NCBI GenBank assembly: GCA_030684835.1 | Contig: JAUXWZ010000179.1 | Location: 37,505-101,504, forward strand | Direction: 5' to 3' | DNA length: 64,000 nt | DNA from: Beijerinckiaceae bacterium | Lineage (GTDB): Bacteria; Pseudomonadota; Alphaproteobacteria; Rhizobiales; Beijerinckiaceae | Shown here: positions 49,048-57,255 of the stretch, piece by piece | How the letters are laid out: each line of letters opens with the position of its first letter | How positions within the stretch are numbered: the stretch's first letter is position 1 | Translations under genes and position numbers: made by a program | Notes under the pieces: model-generated | The model's database searches: none | What the model saw: the letters and a program-made list of their open reading frames with translations, nothing else | What the model was told of the DNA's origin: nothing

Positions 49048-49238
49048 GTCCTTACATTGCGCAACAGAGCCTGATCCTCGAAATGGCGAAGGCCCTTCGC
49101 GACTTTGCGAGCGCAGAGGACGCCCTGAAACGCCTGCAGGGCAGGGGCTACACGCTCCGCGACATTAAGGCCTACGGACCCGCTGCTGTGCGGTGGGAAT
49201 TAAGGCGCCGCAAGCTGGCGCATGCGAGGGCGGCATGA
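49044..49238 (+). CDS. Hypothetical phage protein
   Basis: 64 residues from MSPYIAQQSLILEM. Helical, with an HTH-like GYTLRDIKAYGPAAVRWELRRRK. Overlaps both neighbours. Possibly DNA-binding. Confidence 0.65.
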   Translation: MSPYIAQQSLILEMAKALRDFASAEDALKRLQGRGYTLRDIKAYGPAAVRWELRRRKLAHARAA

Positions 49239-49414
49239 TGTACCAAGAATGCTTTTGCGGTTCAGGAAATCAGCGACGCGAACTCAAAGATGCTCGCGGC
49301 ATTTTCTGCACCTTCGTGTGTGACGCATGCGAGCCCGAGAAGCGCGCGCACTTTCGCCCCGAGATATTCAGCGACGGCTCCTATGACGCTGACGAACCGA
49401 TCGAGGATGAGTGA
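49235..49414 (+). CDS. Small cysteine-rich (zinc-ribbon-like) protein
   Basis: 59 residues from MMYQECFCGSGNQRR. Cysteines in CFC..., FC...C and CDAC could bind zinc. Acidic C-terminus. Typical of small early phage proteins; function unknown. Confidence 0.68.
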   Translation: MMYQECFCGSGNQRRELKDARGIFCTFVCDACEPEKRAHFRPEIFSDGSYDADEPIEDE

Positions 49415-49626
49415 TGAAACCCCGCGCGGCGGTCAGTGATCCCGCGCTGGAATCCGCAATCGAACGACTGCGGCAAGCAATACACGCGCGCTGGCGCCGA
49501 AGCATCGAAGGCAAGCGTCTTCCATACGCTGATAATGATTCAGGGGAATTGAACGATGACGACGGACAACAGCACGCCCCGACCTTGGAAGACCTCTCTC
49601 CCGGACGAAACTCTTATTCACGCTGA
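49414..49626 (+). CDS. Hypothetical phage protein
   Basis: 70 residues from MKPRAAVSDPALESA (TGATG coupling). An N-terminal helix (ESAIERLRQAIHARWRR) then an acidic disordered tail that overlaps the next gene by 71 bases. Confidence 0.62.
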   Translation: MKPRAAVSDPALESAIERLRQAIHARWRRSIEGKRLPYADNDSGELNDDDGQQHAPTLEDLSPGRNSYSR

Positions 49627-49867
49627 AGATGGCTCACAAGTCGCAATTACCTTTCAGGGCGATGACGACTATGAGGCCAACTACATGCGCCTGAGCGCCG
49701 ACGCCGAGCTGATTGTGCGCGCCGTGAACGCTCACGGCGACATGCTGGCGGCGCTGAAGGATATGTTTTTCAACTCTCTCCATGGGAACGGCTTGGACGC
49801 GCATCATAAAGCCCGCGACCGCGCTCGCGCCGCCATAGCCAAGGCGGAGGGCCGCGCCGATGGGTGA
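49556..49867 (+). CDS. Hypothetical phage protein
   Basis: 103 residues: TPRPWKTSLPDETLIHAEDGSQVAIT followed by DAELIVRAVNAHGDMLAALKDM. This pattern is shared by many short early-phage proteins of unknown function. Overlaps the previous and next genes. Confidence 0.72.
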   Translation: MTTDNSTPRPWKTSLPDETLIHAEDGSQVAITFQGDDDYEANYMRLSADAELIVRAVNAHGDMLAALKDMFFNSLHGNGLDAHHKARDRARAAIAKAEGRADG

Positions 49868-50243
49868 TCCCTGCCCCTACACAGGAAGCGACTTCGCCAG
49901 GACGGTCGAACGGCTGGGCCAGGTGTTCGGAGCCTATGGCGAGATCGTCAAGGTGCGAAGCATTCCCGCCGCCCGCGCCGGCCATGCGATGCACCTTCGC
50001 GTTTCGGCCGACAATTACGGGCGCACTGATCCGCAGATTTCAGCCGCAATGAAAAAAGGCGCCGCGATGTTGGCCGCGCTTGTTGAGTCCGAACGCGAGG
50101 AAGGCCGGGCCGAAATGAAAACCCGCCTTCGCGCCATAGCCGACGAACTGGAACGCACCCGCGCGATCCTTCCTCAACTTGCCGCAGCGATGGCGGTTCA
50201 ACTAGGCGCCATTGCGCGCGATCTCCGGGACGAAGCCAAATGA
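49860..50243 (+). CDS. Hypothetical phage protein
   Basis: 127 residues. N-terminal region with FARTVERLGQVFGAYGEIVKV; C-terminal coiled coil (EMKTRLRAIADELERTRAILPQ). Upstream of the RecE-like nuclease and coupled to it. Possibly a recombination accessory factor. Confidence 0.65.
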   Translation: MGDPCPYTGSDFARTVERLGQVFGAYGEIVKVRSIPAARAGHAMHLRVSADNYGRTDPQISAAMKKGAAMLAALVESEREEGRAEMKTRLRAIADELERTRAILPQLAAAMAVQLGAIARDLRDEAK

Positions 50244-51187
50244 CCAAAACCATCCTTCACGAAGCGCTCCCGGTGATCAAATGGACGCCTGCAATGGGGA
50301 AAGTTTCGGTCCCTGGCGTCTATGACATGCCGATCGAGATTTATCATTCTGACATTTGCGAAGGCCCTTCGATCAGCTCCAGCGGGTTGCGCCTGATCGA
50401 AGACAAATCGCCCCTGCATTATTGGGACACCTCCCCGCTCAATCCCGATCGCGAGCCGCAGCAAGACAAGCCATATTTTAACCTTGGGCGCGCGGTGCAC
50501 ACGCTGTGCTTGGGCGAAGACGGATTCGCGACCAATTACGTAGTGCGGCCGGAGGAATTTTCTGACTGGCGCACGAACGCTGCGAAAGCATGGCGCGCGA
50601 CGCAGATTGAAGCCGGTCGCACGGTTTTGAAGCCGGAAGACAAGATCACGATCAAGGGCATCGCGGACCGCCTCAAGGCGCACCCGCTCGTGCGCGGCGG
50701 CATTCTATCCGGCGAGATCGAACGCTCGCTAATCTGGAAAGATGCTGAGACCGACGTGTGGTTGAAGTCCCGGCCCGACGTCCTGCCCTATGGCGGGGAA
50801 TTGGTTGCGGATCTGAAAACATGCGCTGCGGCGGATGCCGACTCCACACGGCGTTCGATCAATGACTACGGCTATCACATGCAGCTGGCTTTGTGCGGCA
50901 TCGGCATGAAGGCGGTTCTGGATCGCGACATATCGGACAACGATTATGCGCTGATCTTCGCCGAAACCAAGCGCCCCTTCGCGATCAACGTGAAGCCCAT
51001 CGGGGCTGAGGCGATCGTCTACGGCCGCATGCAATTGCGCCGGGCTTTGCGCAAGTTCGCGGATTGCTTCCGGAAGAAAGAATGGCCCGGCTTTGATGAC
51101 GACATGATCACCGCCGGCCTTCCGGCGTGGCGCGTCAAGCAACTCGAGGCCGAAGCCACTAACGGCATGCTGCCGAAAGACTTCTGA
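50240..51187 (+). CDS. RecE-like PD-(D/E)XK exonuclease
   Basis: 315 residues. SISSSGLRLIEDKSPLHYW and LGRAVHTLCLGED in the N-terminal half, and the active-site RPDVLPYGGELVADLKTC (D...DLK) match the exodeoxyribonuclease VIII C-terminal family. It resects 5' strands to give 3' overhangs for the RecT annealase encoded downstream. Confidence 0.9.
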   Translation: MTKTILHEALPVIKWTPAMGKVSVPGVYDMPIEIYHSDICEGPSISSSGLRLIEDKSPLHYWDTSPLNPDREPQQDKPYFNLGRAVHTLCLGEDGFATNYVVRPEEFSDWRTNAAKAWRATQIEAGRTVLKPEDKITIKGIADRLKAHPLVRGGILSGEIERSLIWKDAETDVWLKSRPDVLPYGGELVADLKTCAAADADSTRRSINDYGYHMQLALCGIGMKAVLDRDISDNDYALIFAETKRPFAINVKPIGAEAIVYGRMQLRRALRKFADCFRKKEWPGFDDDMITAGLPAWRVKQLEAEATNGMLPKDF

Positions 51188-51201
51188 GAGGGGAATTCAT
51201 C

Positions 51202-52299
51202 ATGGACGACAACGCATTCAATCTGCCGATCGAGTTGGATCGGATCACTGTTCCTGCCGAAACCGCGTTCGATGTCTTCTCGGCGCCGGACACTTCGAAG
51301 GTTGATCCGATCCTGGCGCAGGTCCGGGCGCATATCGACGCCTTCATTCCAAACCGCACGGTGAAGACTGCGAAGGGTCGGCAAGAGATCAAATCGTTCG
51401 CCTATAACGTCGCAAGAGCGAAGGGCGCGATTAAAGAGGCCGGAAAAACGGTCGCCGCCGACGCGAAGGAAATCCCGAAGCGGATCGACGCGAACCGTCG
51501 CCACGTCGAAGAGACGTTGGACTCATGGCGCGATGAGGTCCGCAAGCCGCTCACGGATTGGGAAGCGGCGGAGGAAGCGCGGATCAGCGCCCACAACCTT
51601 GCCATCATGAAGATCATCGACGCCGGGCGCCTGCCGCATGGCGTGACGTCAGAACAGATCGCGGAGCGCATCGAGGCTGTCGAGGCCATCGAGATCAGCG
51701 CCAGGTGCGAAGAGTTCCAGGACAAATACACCGAGGCCAGAGGCGCCGCGCTGGCGACGTTGCGCCCGGCATTGGAGTCGACCCGCCAGCAGGAGGCGCA
51801 AGCGGCTGAATTGGAAAAGTTGCGCAAGGAGGCGGCGGAGCGCGACGCACGCGAGCGCCAGGAGCAGCTTTCCCGCGCAGCAGCGGAGGAGGCGCGCGAA
51901 GAGGAACGCCAGCGGGCGCAGGACGAGATCGCAGCGCGAGAACGCGCCGCCCGTGCGGAGGCGGACGCGATCGAAGCCAAGGCCAATGCGGAACGCGAGG
52001 CGGCCATACAGCGCGAGCGCGCGATCCAGGAGCAGGCTGATGCATCGGAGCGCGCCAGGCAGGAAGCGGAAGCCCGTGCCGAACGGGCCGAGCAGGAAGC
52101 CCGCGACAAGCTGGCGCGCGAACAGGCGGCACGGAAGGCCGAGGACGATCGACGCACGGCGGATCACGAGCATCGCGCCGCCATCAATCGTAGGGCCGTG
52201 GCGGCCTTCGTCGCGGCGGGAATCGAAAAAGGGGCTGCAATCAACGTCGTCACGGAAATCGCTCGGGGCGCGATCCCGAACGTCATAATCAAATACTGA
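51202..52299 (+). CDS. Long coiled-coil phage protein
   Basis: 365 residues. Residues 1-165 are globular (NRTVKTAKGRQEIKSFAYNVARAKGAI) and residues about 180-335 form an uninterrupted Glu/Ala/Arg coiled coil; the last 35 residues (RRAVAAFVAAGIEKGAAINVV) are a small domain. Such proteins commonly sit between RecE- and RecT-type genes. Start is preceded by the TGAGAGGGGAA junction. Confidence 0.78.
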   Translation: MDDNAFNLPIELDRITVPAETAFDVFSAPDTSKVDPILAQVRAHIDAFIPNRTVKTAKGRQEIKSFAYNVARAKGAIKEAGKTVAADAKEIPKRIDANRRHVEETLDSWRDEVRKPLTDWEAAEEARISAHNLAIMKIIDAGRLPHGVTSEQIAERIEAVEAIEISARCEEFQDKYTEARGAALATLRPALESTRQQEAQAAELEKLRKEAAERDARERQEQLSRAAAEEAREEERQRAQDEIAARERAARAEADAIEAKANAEREAAIQRERAIQEQADASERARQEAEARAERAEQEARDKLAREQAARKAEDDRRTADHEHRAAINRRAVAAFVAAGIEKGAAINVVTEIARGAIPNVIIKY

Positions 52300-52308
52300 G
52301 AGGGGAAC

Positions 52309-52590
52309 ATGGCCAATAAACCCAAAGCCGCGCCAGCGCCGAAGTCAGACTTTCGCGAGGTCGAGCCGCCCAAGGCGACGTGGATCACGATCAAGATCGA
52401 CATTGCCGAAGCGCGTCGGCTTCAACATGGCATGGCAGACCTTCTCTGTTGGGTCCAAGGATTCAACGCCGCGTGCCCAGAAGATCGCGACCGGCACCCA
52501 ATGGGCGTCGAAGAGACGCGCCGGGTTCGCGAAAAGATCAATCGAGAGCTCGGTGCGCTTGAAGTGACGGTCGAGGAAATTTCATTTTGA
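52309..52590 (+). CDS. Hypothetical protein in recombination cassette
   Basis: 93 residues, beginning with a Lys/Pro/Ala-rich disordered region. The ordered part (TWITIKIDIAEARRLQHGMADLLCWVQGF) is unrecognised. It ends 11 bases before the recT start and shares the TGAGAGGGGAA junctions on both sides. Confidence 0.7.
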   Translation: MANKPKAAPAPKSDFREVEPPKATWITIKIDIAEARRLQHGMADLLCWVQGFNAACPEDRDRHPMGVEETRRVREKINRELGALEVTVEEISF

Positions 52591-52601
52591 GAGGGGAACA
52601 C

Positions 52602-53585
52602 ATGAACCAGTTAAGCGCGCCGGTCGCCATGCCGGAGACAAAGACAAATTACCAGACCGTCCAGATGAGCGACACCGGAAGCGGCGGCGGGTTGCTGATG
52701 CCGCGATCATTCGGTGAGGTTGTCGCCTTCGCTGAATTGATGGCGCGCGCCCAGCTCGCGATCCCGAAGCACCTTCGCGAGAATGCCGGCGCTTGCATGG
52801 CCGTTGCTATGCAGGCGCTGCGTTGGGAAATGGACCCCTTCAGCGTCGCGAACAAATCCTATTTTGTAAATGATCGCTTGGCCTATGAAGCGCAATTGGT
52901 TCATTCGGTTATCGCCTCGCGGGCGCCGATCAGGGGTCGCCTGAAGGTTGAGTACGACGGCGCAGGGCCGTCGCGCCGCTGCCGCGTGTGGGCCCGTCTG
53001 CGCGATGAAGACGAGGTTGTCGAATACTGGTCGCCGCCGTTCGCAGCTATAAATCCGAAGAACTCACCGCTGTGGAAGAACGACCCCGACCAACAATTAT
53101 TTTATTTTAGCGCCCGATCCTTTGCGCGCCGGCACTTCCCCGATGTGATCATGGGCGTGCTGACCCGCGACGAGGTCGATGACTCGTCACCCATGCGCGA
53201 TGTGACGCCACAAAACGGCGGCGCGCGCCTGGCTGAAAAGCTGGCGGCTGGCGCAGCTGCTGCGGCGCAGATCGAAGGGCCAACCGGCTTTGACGCCGAT
53301 CACGTCACGCGAGAGATCGACGGCGGGTCTGCGGAAATCGCTGAGGCCGACGAAGTTGATGAACAACCTTCCCTTCTGGACGCCGCTCGAGAGGAAGCGA
53401 CGGACGGAACGGCGTCATTCGACAAGTGGATGGAAAGCCTTTCGCTTGAAGACCGTCAGGCGCTGGCGCCGCACATCGCGGGGCTGATGAAGGTCGCGCG
53501 GGCTGCGGATGATCTGGCGAAGTCCGACGCCGCGGCTGAGGATGATGATTTCCCCGGCGACAAGAAATCCAGCAAGCAGAAGTGA
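52602..53585 (+). CDS. recT: RecT-family single-strand annealing protein
   Basis: 327 residues from MNQLSAPVAMPETKT. GEVVAFAELMARAQLAIPKHLR, ACMAVAMQALRWEMDPFSVANKSYFVNDRLAYEAQL and KNDPDQQLFYFSARSFARRHFPDVIMGV are RecT signatures. Anneals the ends produced by the RecE-like nuclease. The C-terminal 120 residues are acidic and variable. Confidence 0.93.
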   Translation: MNQLSAPVAMPETKTNYQTVQMSDTGSGGGLLMPRSFGEVVAFAELMARAQLAIPKHLRENAGACMAVAMQALRWEMDPFSVANKSYFVNDRLAYEAQLVHSVIASRAPIRGRLKVEYDGAGPSRRCRVWARLRDEDEVVEYWSPPFAAINPKNSPLWKNDPDQQLFYFSARSFARRHFPDVIMGVLTRDEVDDSSPMRDVTPQNGGARLAEKLAAGAAAAAQIEGPTGFDADHVTREIDGGSAEIAEADEVDEQPSLLDAAREEATDGTASFDKWMESLSLEDRQALAPHIAGLMKVARAADDLAKSDAAAEDDDFPGDKKSSKQK

Positions 53586-53594
53586 GGGGCGACC

Positions 53595-54326
53595 ATGAGA
53601 ATACGCGCGGTTGATATAGAAACTACCGGACTCACTCCCCCGGATCACACCATCTGCGAGGTAGGTTGGGCCGACCTTGCCGAGGCCAACGATCACGCTG
53701 GCGACTGGCACATCGTCCACACCGGCGAGACGTTCTGTTCTCCCGGGCGTCCGATCCCGCCGGAGGTTTCCGCGATCCATCACATTGTCGACGAGGACTG
53801 CGTGGGCGCGCCGCCGTGGCGCCAGACAATCGAGCAAGTCTGCGGGCTATCCGGTTTGTTCATGATGGACGCGATATGCGCGCACAACGCTCGTTTCGAA
53901 CGGCAATGGATCGGCGCTGACATCACCGGCCGCGTCGAGTGGATCTGCTCGTATAAATGCGCCCTGAAACTTTGGCCGGAGGCGCCGTCACACTCCAACC
54001 AGGCGCTGCGCTACTGGCTCAAGCCGGAAGGTCTGAACCGCTCAATTGCGGCCGTTTCCCATCGGGCAATGCCTGACGCCTATGTAACGGCTTACCTGCT
54101 CCGGGAAATGCTCAAGCAAGCATCCGTCGCTGATCTGATCGCTTGGACGAAGGAACCCGCGATCCTTCCGAGGTTCACATTCGGGATGCACATCGGCAAG
54201 AAATACAGCGATGTAGACACCAGCTACCTGTCCTGGTTGCTCGCCAAGGACTTTGACGAGGACGTCAAGCACACGGCGCGGCTGGAATTGTCTCGACGTA
54301 AGCAGTCGGCGAAAGGCGGGGCGTGA
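53595..54326 (+). CDS. DEDDh exonuclease with DUF3820-type C-terminus
   Basis: 243 residues. ExoI (VDIETTGL), IHHI, HNARFE and the C-terminal HRAMPDAYVTAYLL give the DEDDh active site of DnaQ/ExoX-type 3'-5' exonucleases. Residues 198-240 (FGMHIGKKYSDVDTSYLSWLL) resemble DUF3820. In a recombination cassette it could trim ends. Confidence 0.9.
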   Translation: MRIRAVDIETTGLTPPDHTICEVGWADLAEANDHAGDWHIVHTGETFCSPGRPIPPEVSAIHHIVDEDCVGAPPWRQTIEQVCGLSGLFMMDAICAHNARFERQWIGADITGRVEWICSYKCALKLWPEAPSHSNQALRYWLKPEGLNRSIAAVSHRAMPDAYVTAYLLREMLKQASVADLIAWTKEPAILPRFTFGMHIGKKYSDVDTSYLSWLLAKDFDEDVKHTARLELSRRKQSAKGGA

Positions 54327-54511
54327 TGCTGTCACCTTGGGGCGGAACCATCTTCGCGCTTGCGATCGTGATCGTTGTCGCGATCTGCGGGTTGATTTGG
54401 GCTTACGAGACATGGCCCCGGCGCATCGTGCCGGATGACACCGATGATTACGGCCCGGTGCCGAACGTGGAGACGCGGGCGCGGGAAGCCAGCGGGGAGG
54501 ACGCGCGATGA
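54326..54511 (+). CDS. Small membrane protein
   Basis: 61 residues from MLSPWGGTIF; a transmembrane helix at about 6-26 (LAIVIVVAICGLIWAY), then an acidic tail. TGATG coupling to the exonuclease. Confidence 0.68.
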   Translation: MLSPWGGTIFALAIVIVVAICGLIWAYETWPRRIVPDDTDDYGPVPNVETRAREASGEDAR

Positions 54512-54729
54512 GGCTTATTGAACTCGTCTTGGTCGCGGATTCATCCATGCGCGCCGTCGTTTCAGTGCACGAAACCGCCGTGCATCTGAGGTCCGCGAAG
54601 GCCGTTGAGCACGAAACGACCCTGCACTTCGGAGATCGCGCGCCACCTGAGAAGGTTCGCGCGTTCGCGACAGCATTCAACGACCTGCAATCCGCTATTC
54701 AGGACGTGGAGGGCGCTGGCCGTGACTGA
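54508..54729 (+). CDS. Hypothetical phage protein
   Basis: 73 residues, mixed alpha/beta (RLIELVLVADSSMRAVVSVHE; FATAFNDLQSAIQDVEGAG). Overlaps both neighbours. Unknown function. Confidence 0.68.
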   Translation: MRLIELVLVADSSMRAVVSVHETAVHLRSAKAVEHETTLHFGDRAPPEKVRAFATAFNDLQSAIQDVEGAGRD

Positions 54730-55063
54730 CACCCCCACCACCGTTCGCGCGCTTCGCAAGTTCCTCGTGGAGACGTACCCACTCACGTTCTGCGACCGAG
54801 GCGTTGCAAAGCGGCCTCTGGCGCTATGCGTCCGCGCTGGCCTTTTCGAGGCTCATGCCGACGTCGACCAAGATCTGCTGAATCGAACCCTCAAGGATTA
54901 CACCGGCGGGCCGACGTACCTGCGCCAGATGCGCAAGGGCGCCGACCGGATCAACCTTGCCGGGTCCGCTGAGGGATTTGTGACCGGGTATCAGGCCAGA
55001 GAAGCAGGAAACCGCCTGCGGAAGATGGCGGAGCATCGGCCCGTGGAAGAGGCGGTGGTCTGA
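54722..55063 (+). CDS. ProQ/FinO-domain RNA-binding protein
   Basis: 113 residues with a GTG start overlapping the upstream stop. ALRKFLVETYPLTFCDRG, KRPLALCVRAGLFEA and TGGPTYLRQMRKGADRINLAG form the FinO/ProQ fold, a small RNA chaperone domain. No C-terminal Tudor domain, so it is a minimal version. It may tune phage or host sRNA/mRNA pairing. An ATG at 54605 in the same frame would add 39 atypical residues. Confidence 0.85.
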   Translation: MTDTPTTVRALRKFLVETYPLTFCDRGVAKRPLALCVRAGLFEAHADVDQDLLNRTLKDYTGGPTYLRQMRKGADRINLAGSAEGFVTGYQAREAGNRLRKMAEHRPVEEAVV

Positions 55064-55587
55064 TGGCGAAGTCAGATTTCAGCATCTTCGAACAGCAGAT
55101 CGCCGCAAACGTCGCCGCATGGAAGGCGAAGCGCAAGACGATGGGGCGCGCCGTCAAGGAATGGATTGGCAAGACCGCTGATGCAGCCCCGCCGGAGCCT
55201 ATCAGGCAACGGATTCTCGATACCTGGGACTGTGTTTGTTATTTGTCAGAAATCCAGATTGACCGGGCCAAAGGCTTTGATGTCGAGCACCCTGTCACCG
55301 TGAAGGATGGCGGCGTCGGCGCCAATCGCGAGGGGAATATGCGGCCTGCGCTGCGTGACCCTCACATCTTGAAAACAGCGCGAGAAAAGCGCCACCGCGC
55401 GAAGGCAGATCGCCAGAAACGTGCGGCGTCAGGAACGAAGGCTGCGCCCAAAAAGGAATTGAATGGCCAGGAGTTTCAAGCCTCGAAGCCGCAATGCAAC
55501 GCATCGGCTGATCTGGAAAAGGGAAAGCTTGGGGAAATGCGCGCGCTGACCGGCGGCGGGCTGGCAAGGAGGTTCGTCAATGGTTGA
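55063..55587 (+). CDS. HNH-like nuclease-related protein
   Basis: 174 residues. The segment RILDTWDCVCYLSEIQIDRAKGFDVEHPVTVKDGG..ANREGNMRPALRDPHILKTAREKRHRAK has the spacing and the ...H, N and H/K residues of small HNH phage proteins, but the first CxxC zinc pair is reduced to CVC. The basic C-terminus is disordered. Overlaps ProQ gene by one base. Confidence 0.75.
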   Translation: MAKSDFSIFEQQIAANVAAWKAKRKTMGRAVKEWIGKTADAAPPEPIRQRILDTWDCVCYLSEIQIDRAKGFDVEHPVTVKDGGVGANREGNMRPALRDPHILKTAREKRHRAKADRQKRAASGTKAAPKKELNGQEFQASKPQCNASADLEKGKLGEMRALTGGGLARRFVNG

Positions 55588-55603
55588 ACGAAGGGGGAAT
55601 AAC

Positions 55604-55930
55604 ATGAATCATTTGTTCTACATCGCCGCCGCACTCGCCTCGTTCGCCATCCTGGCGCCAACAGCCGCGGAAGCTGCTCGTTGCAAGCAGGGGCAGATAT
55701 ACCGGGTGTCGCAAGGCGTTTGCGTCTCGAAGGCGTCAGCGATCCGCGCCGGGGTTTATCGCCCGCGCGTGAAGAAGCGAGCGCCATCTATCCGGAATTC
55801 CCGGATAGATCGATCAATCGCGCCGGCCATCGCGTCGCTGCGTGTGACGCCGCAAATTCAGCACGAGATTAACCTCCGCGCGTGGCTGACCGCAGAGCGC
55901 CGCCGCATGATCGCGGAGACGATGCCATGA
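55604..55930 (+). CDS. Exported small basic protein
   Basis: 108 residues from MNHLFYIAAALASF, with AAGGGGG upstream. A Sec signal peptide is cleaved near TAAEAA; the mature part is basic with two cysteines (CKQGQIYRVSQGVC) and has no known domain. Periplasmic or secreted in the lysogen; may be cargo. Confidence 0.75.
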   Translation: MNHLFYIAAALASFAILAPTAAEAARCKQGQIYRVSQGVCVSKASAIRAGVYRPRVKKRAPSIRNSRIDRSIAPAIASLRVTPQIQHEINLRAWLTAERRRMIAETMP

Positions 55931-56034
55931 CGATCTCCACCGCAGACAAACTGACAGAGGCGAAGCGCGAACTCGCGCAACGCAAGCGCGTCTATCAGAC
56001 ATTCCGATATGAAGTTCTGGAGCCTGCGGCATGA
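55927..56034 (+). CDS. Small helical protein
   Basis: 35 residues, MTISTADKLTEAKRELAQRKRVYQ. Start overlaps the previous stop (ATGA). Amphipathic helix; tentative. Confidence 0.5.
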   Translation: MTISTADKLTEAKRELAQRKRVYQTFRYEVLEPAA

Positions 56035-56074
56035 CCCGCCGCCGCGCTGACATTCATTGCCCGAGGGAGGGTGT

Positions 56075-56443
56075 ATGGACATCCTAGAAACATTCTCCGA
56101 GGCCGAGGTTGCTGCCCGGCTAAGGTTCAAGAGCCCGCGAGCCTTCCGCGACTTCCTCAAGACCCGCCCGTTTTACCGCTTGGCTGGACGGACTAAGGTG
56201 TTCACTCTTGCGGATATAGCAAAGCTATACGAGGCCCTGCCATGCCCTTCAAACTCGTCCGGCGCCACGGCTCCGACAACTGGTATATTCGTGGGACCAT
56301 CCGAGGCGTCACTCTGGACGAAAGCACAGGGGTTTCGGAAAAAGCGCGGGCCCAACAGATCCTCGAAGGGCGAGAGAACGAAGTCATCCTCGCATCAATC
56401 CCCGGTCGTCGTGCCTCTGCCTCGTTCCTCCAGGTCGCGGTGA
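56075..56443 (+). CDS. Excisionase-like HTH protein overlapping the integrase
   Basis: 122 residues from MDILETFSEAEVAAR with GGGAGGG before the start. N-terminal winged-helix (FSEAEVAARLRFKSPRAFRDFL...GRTKVFTLADIAKLYEALPC) of MerR/Xis type; the last 65 residues (Ser/Pro/Arg-rich) are read from the same DNA as the first 67 residues of the integrase in another frame. Should control excision direction. Confidence 0.8.
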   Translation: MDILETFSEAEVAARLRFKSPRAFRDFLKTRPFYRLAGRTKVFTLADIAKLYEALPCPSNSSGATAPTTGIFVGPSEASLWTKAQGFRKKRGPNRSSKGERTKSSSHQSPVVVPLPRSSRSR

Positions 56444-57255
56444 ATTACATGGAGAACGGCGGCGAAAGCCGTTTCATTCACCCGCTAATTGATTATTTCG
56501 GGACCCGCGCCGTCTCAGAAATCGGCCAATCAGAATTGGAAGCTGCCGCCAAGGCGCTATATCCCGCCTGCGCACGCTCGACCGTCAATCGACAGGTATT
56601 CACACCCTTCTCAGCCATCGCCCGCCATGGGGCCGTCCGTGGCCTTTGTGAGCGCAAGGAACTTGAACGCCCGGCGCAACCCAAGGGCCGTGTCCGTTGG
56701 CTCACCCTTGAGGAATCCGCCCGGCTGATAGATGCCTGCTCACCAAACCTGCGCCCGGTCGTGATCCTGCTGCTCTACACCGGCGCGAGGCTTGGCGAAG
56801 CTTTGTCGCTCGATTGGCGCAACGTGGACTTGAAGCGGGCGCACATTGCTTTCCTCGACACGAAGAACGGGACCGACCGAGGCGTTCCACTGCACCCGCG
56901 CGCGGTTGCCGCGCTGGCGAACCTCAGCCACAGAACGGGCCGTGTGTTTCTGACGAGCGACGTGAAGCCTTACGGCGCCGACTCCGTTGATGGCCGGGGC
57001 TACATCGGGACGCCATTCAGGGCCGCGTGCAAGCGCGCTGGCATCTCTGACTTTCACCCGCACGATTGTCGCCATACCTGGGCGACGTGGCACTACGCGG
57101 CGAACCGCGATCTTCTAAAGCTGATGGTGCTGGGCGGCTGGAAAACCATTTCGATGGTGCAGCGATACGCCCACGTAAACACTGACCACCTTGCCGCCAG
57201 CATATTGGCGCTGCATGGGGACACGGACCCCCGCAAGATTGAGGGAGTTGGCTGA
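56242..57255 (+). CDS. int: Tyrosine-family phage integrase
   Basis: 337 residues. The catalytic residues are present: R in YTGARLGEAL, K in DTKNG, H-x-x-R in PHDCRHTW, W in GGWK and the nucleophile Y in VQRYAHV. N-terminal arm-binding domain starts MPFKLVRRHGSDNWY. Lies 442 bases from the attachment site, which it should recombine with the anticodon-loop region of tRNA-Val. Confidence 0.95.
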   Translation: MPFKLVRRHGSDNWYIRGTIRGVTLDESTGVSEKARAQQILEGRENEVILASIPGRRASASFLQVAVNYMENGGESRFIHPLIDYFGTRAVSEIGQSELEAAAKALYPACARSTVNRQVFTPFSAIARHGAVRGLCERKELERPAQPKGRVRWLTLEESARLIDACSPNLRPVVILLLYTGARLGEALSLDWRNVDLKRAHIAFLDTKNGTDRGVPLHPRAVAALANLSHRTGRVFLTSDVKPYGADSVDGRGYIGTPFRAACKRAGISDFHPHDCRHTWATWHYAANRDLLKLMVLGGWKTISMVQRYAHVNTDHLAASILALHGDTDPRKIEGVG

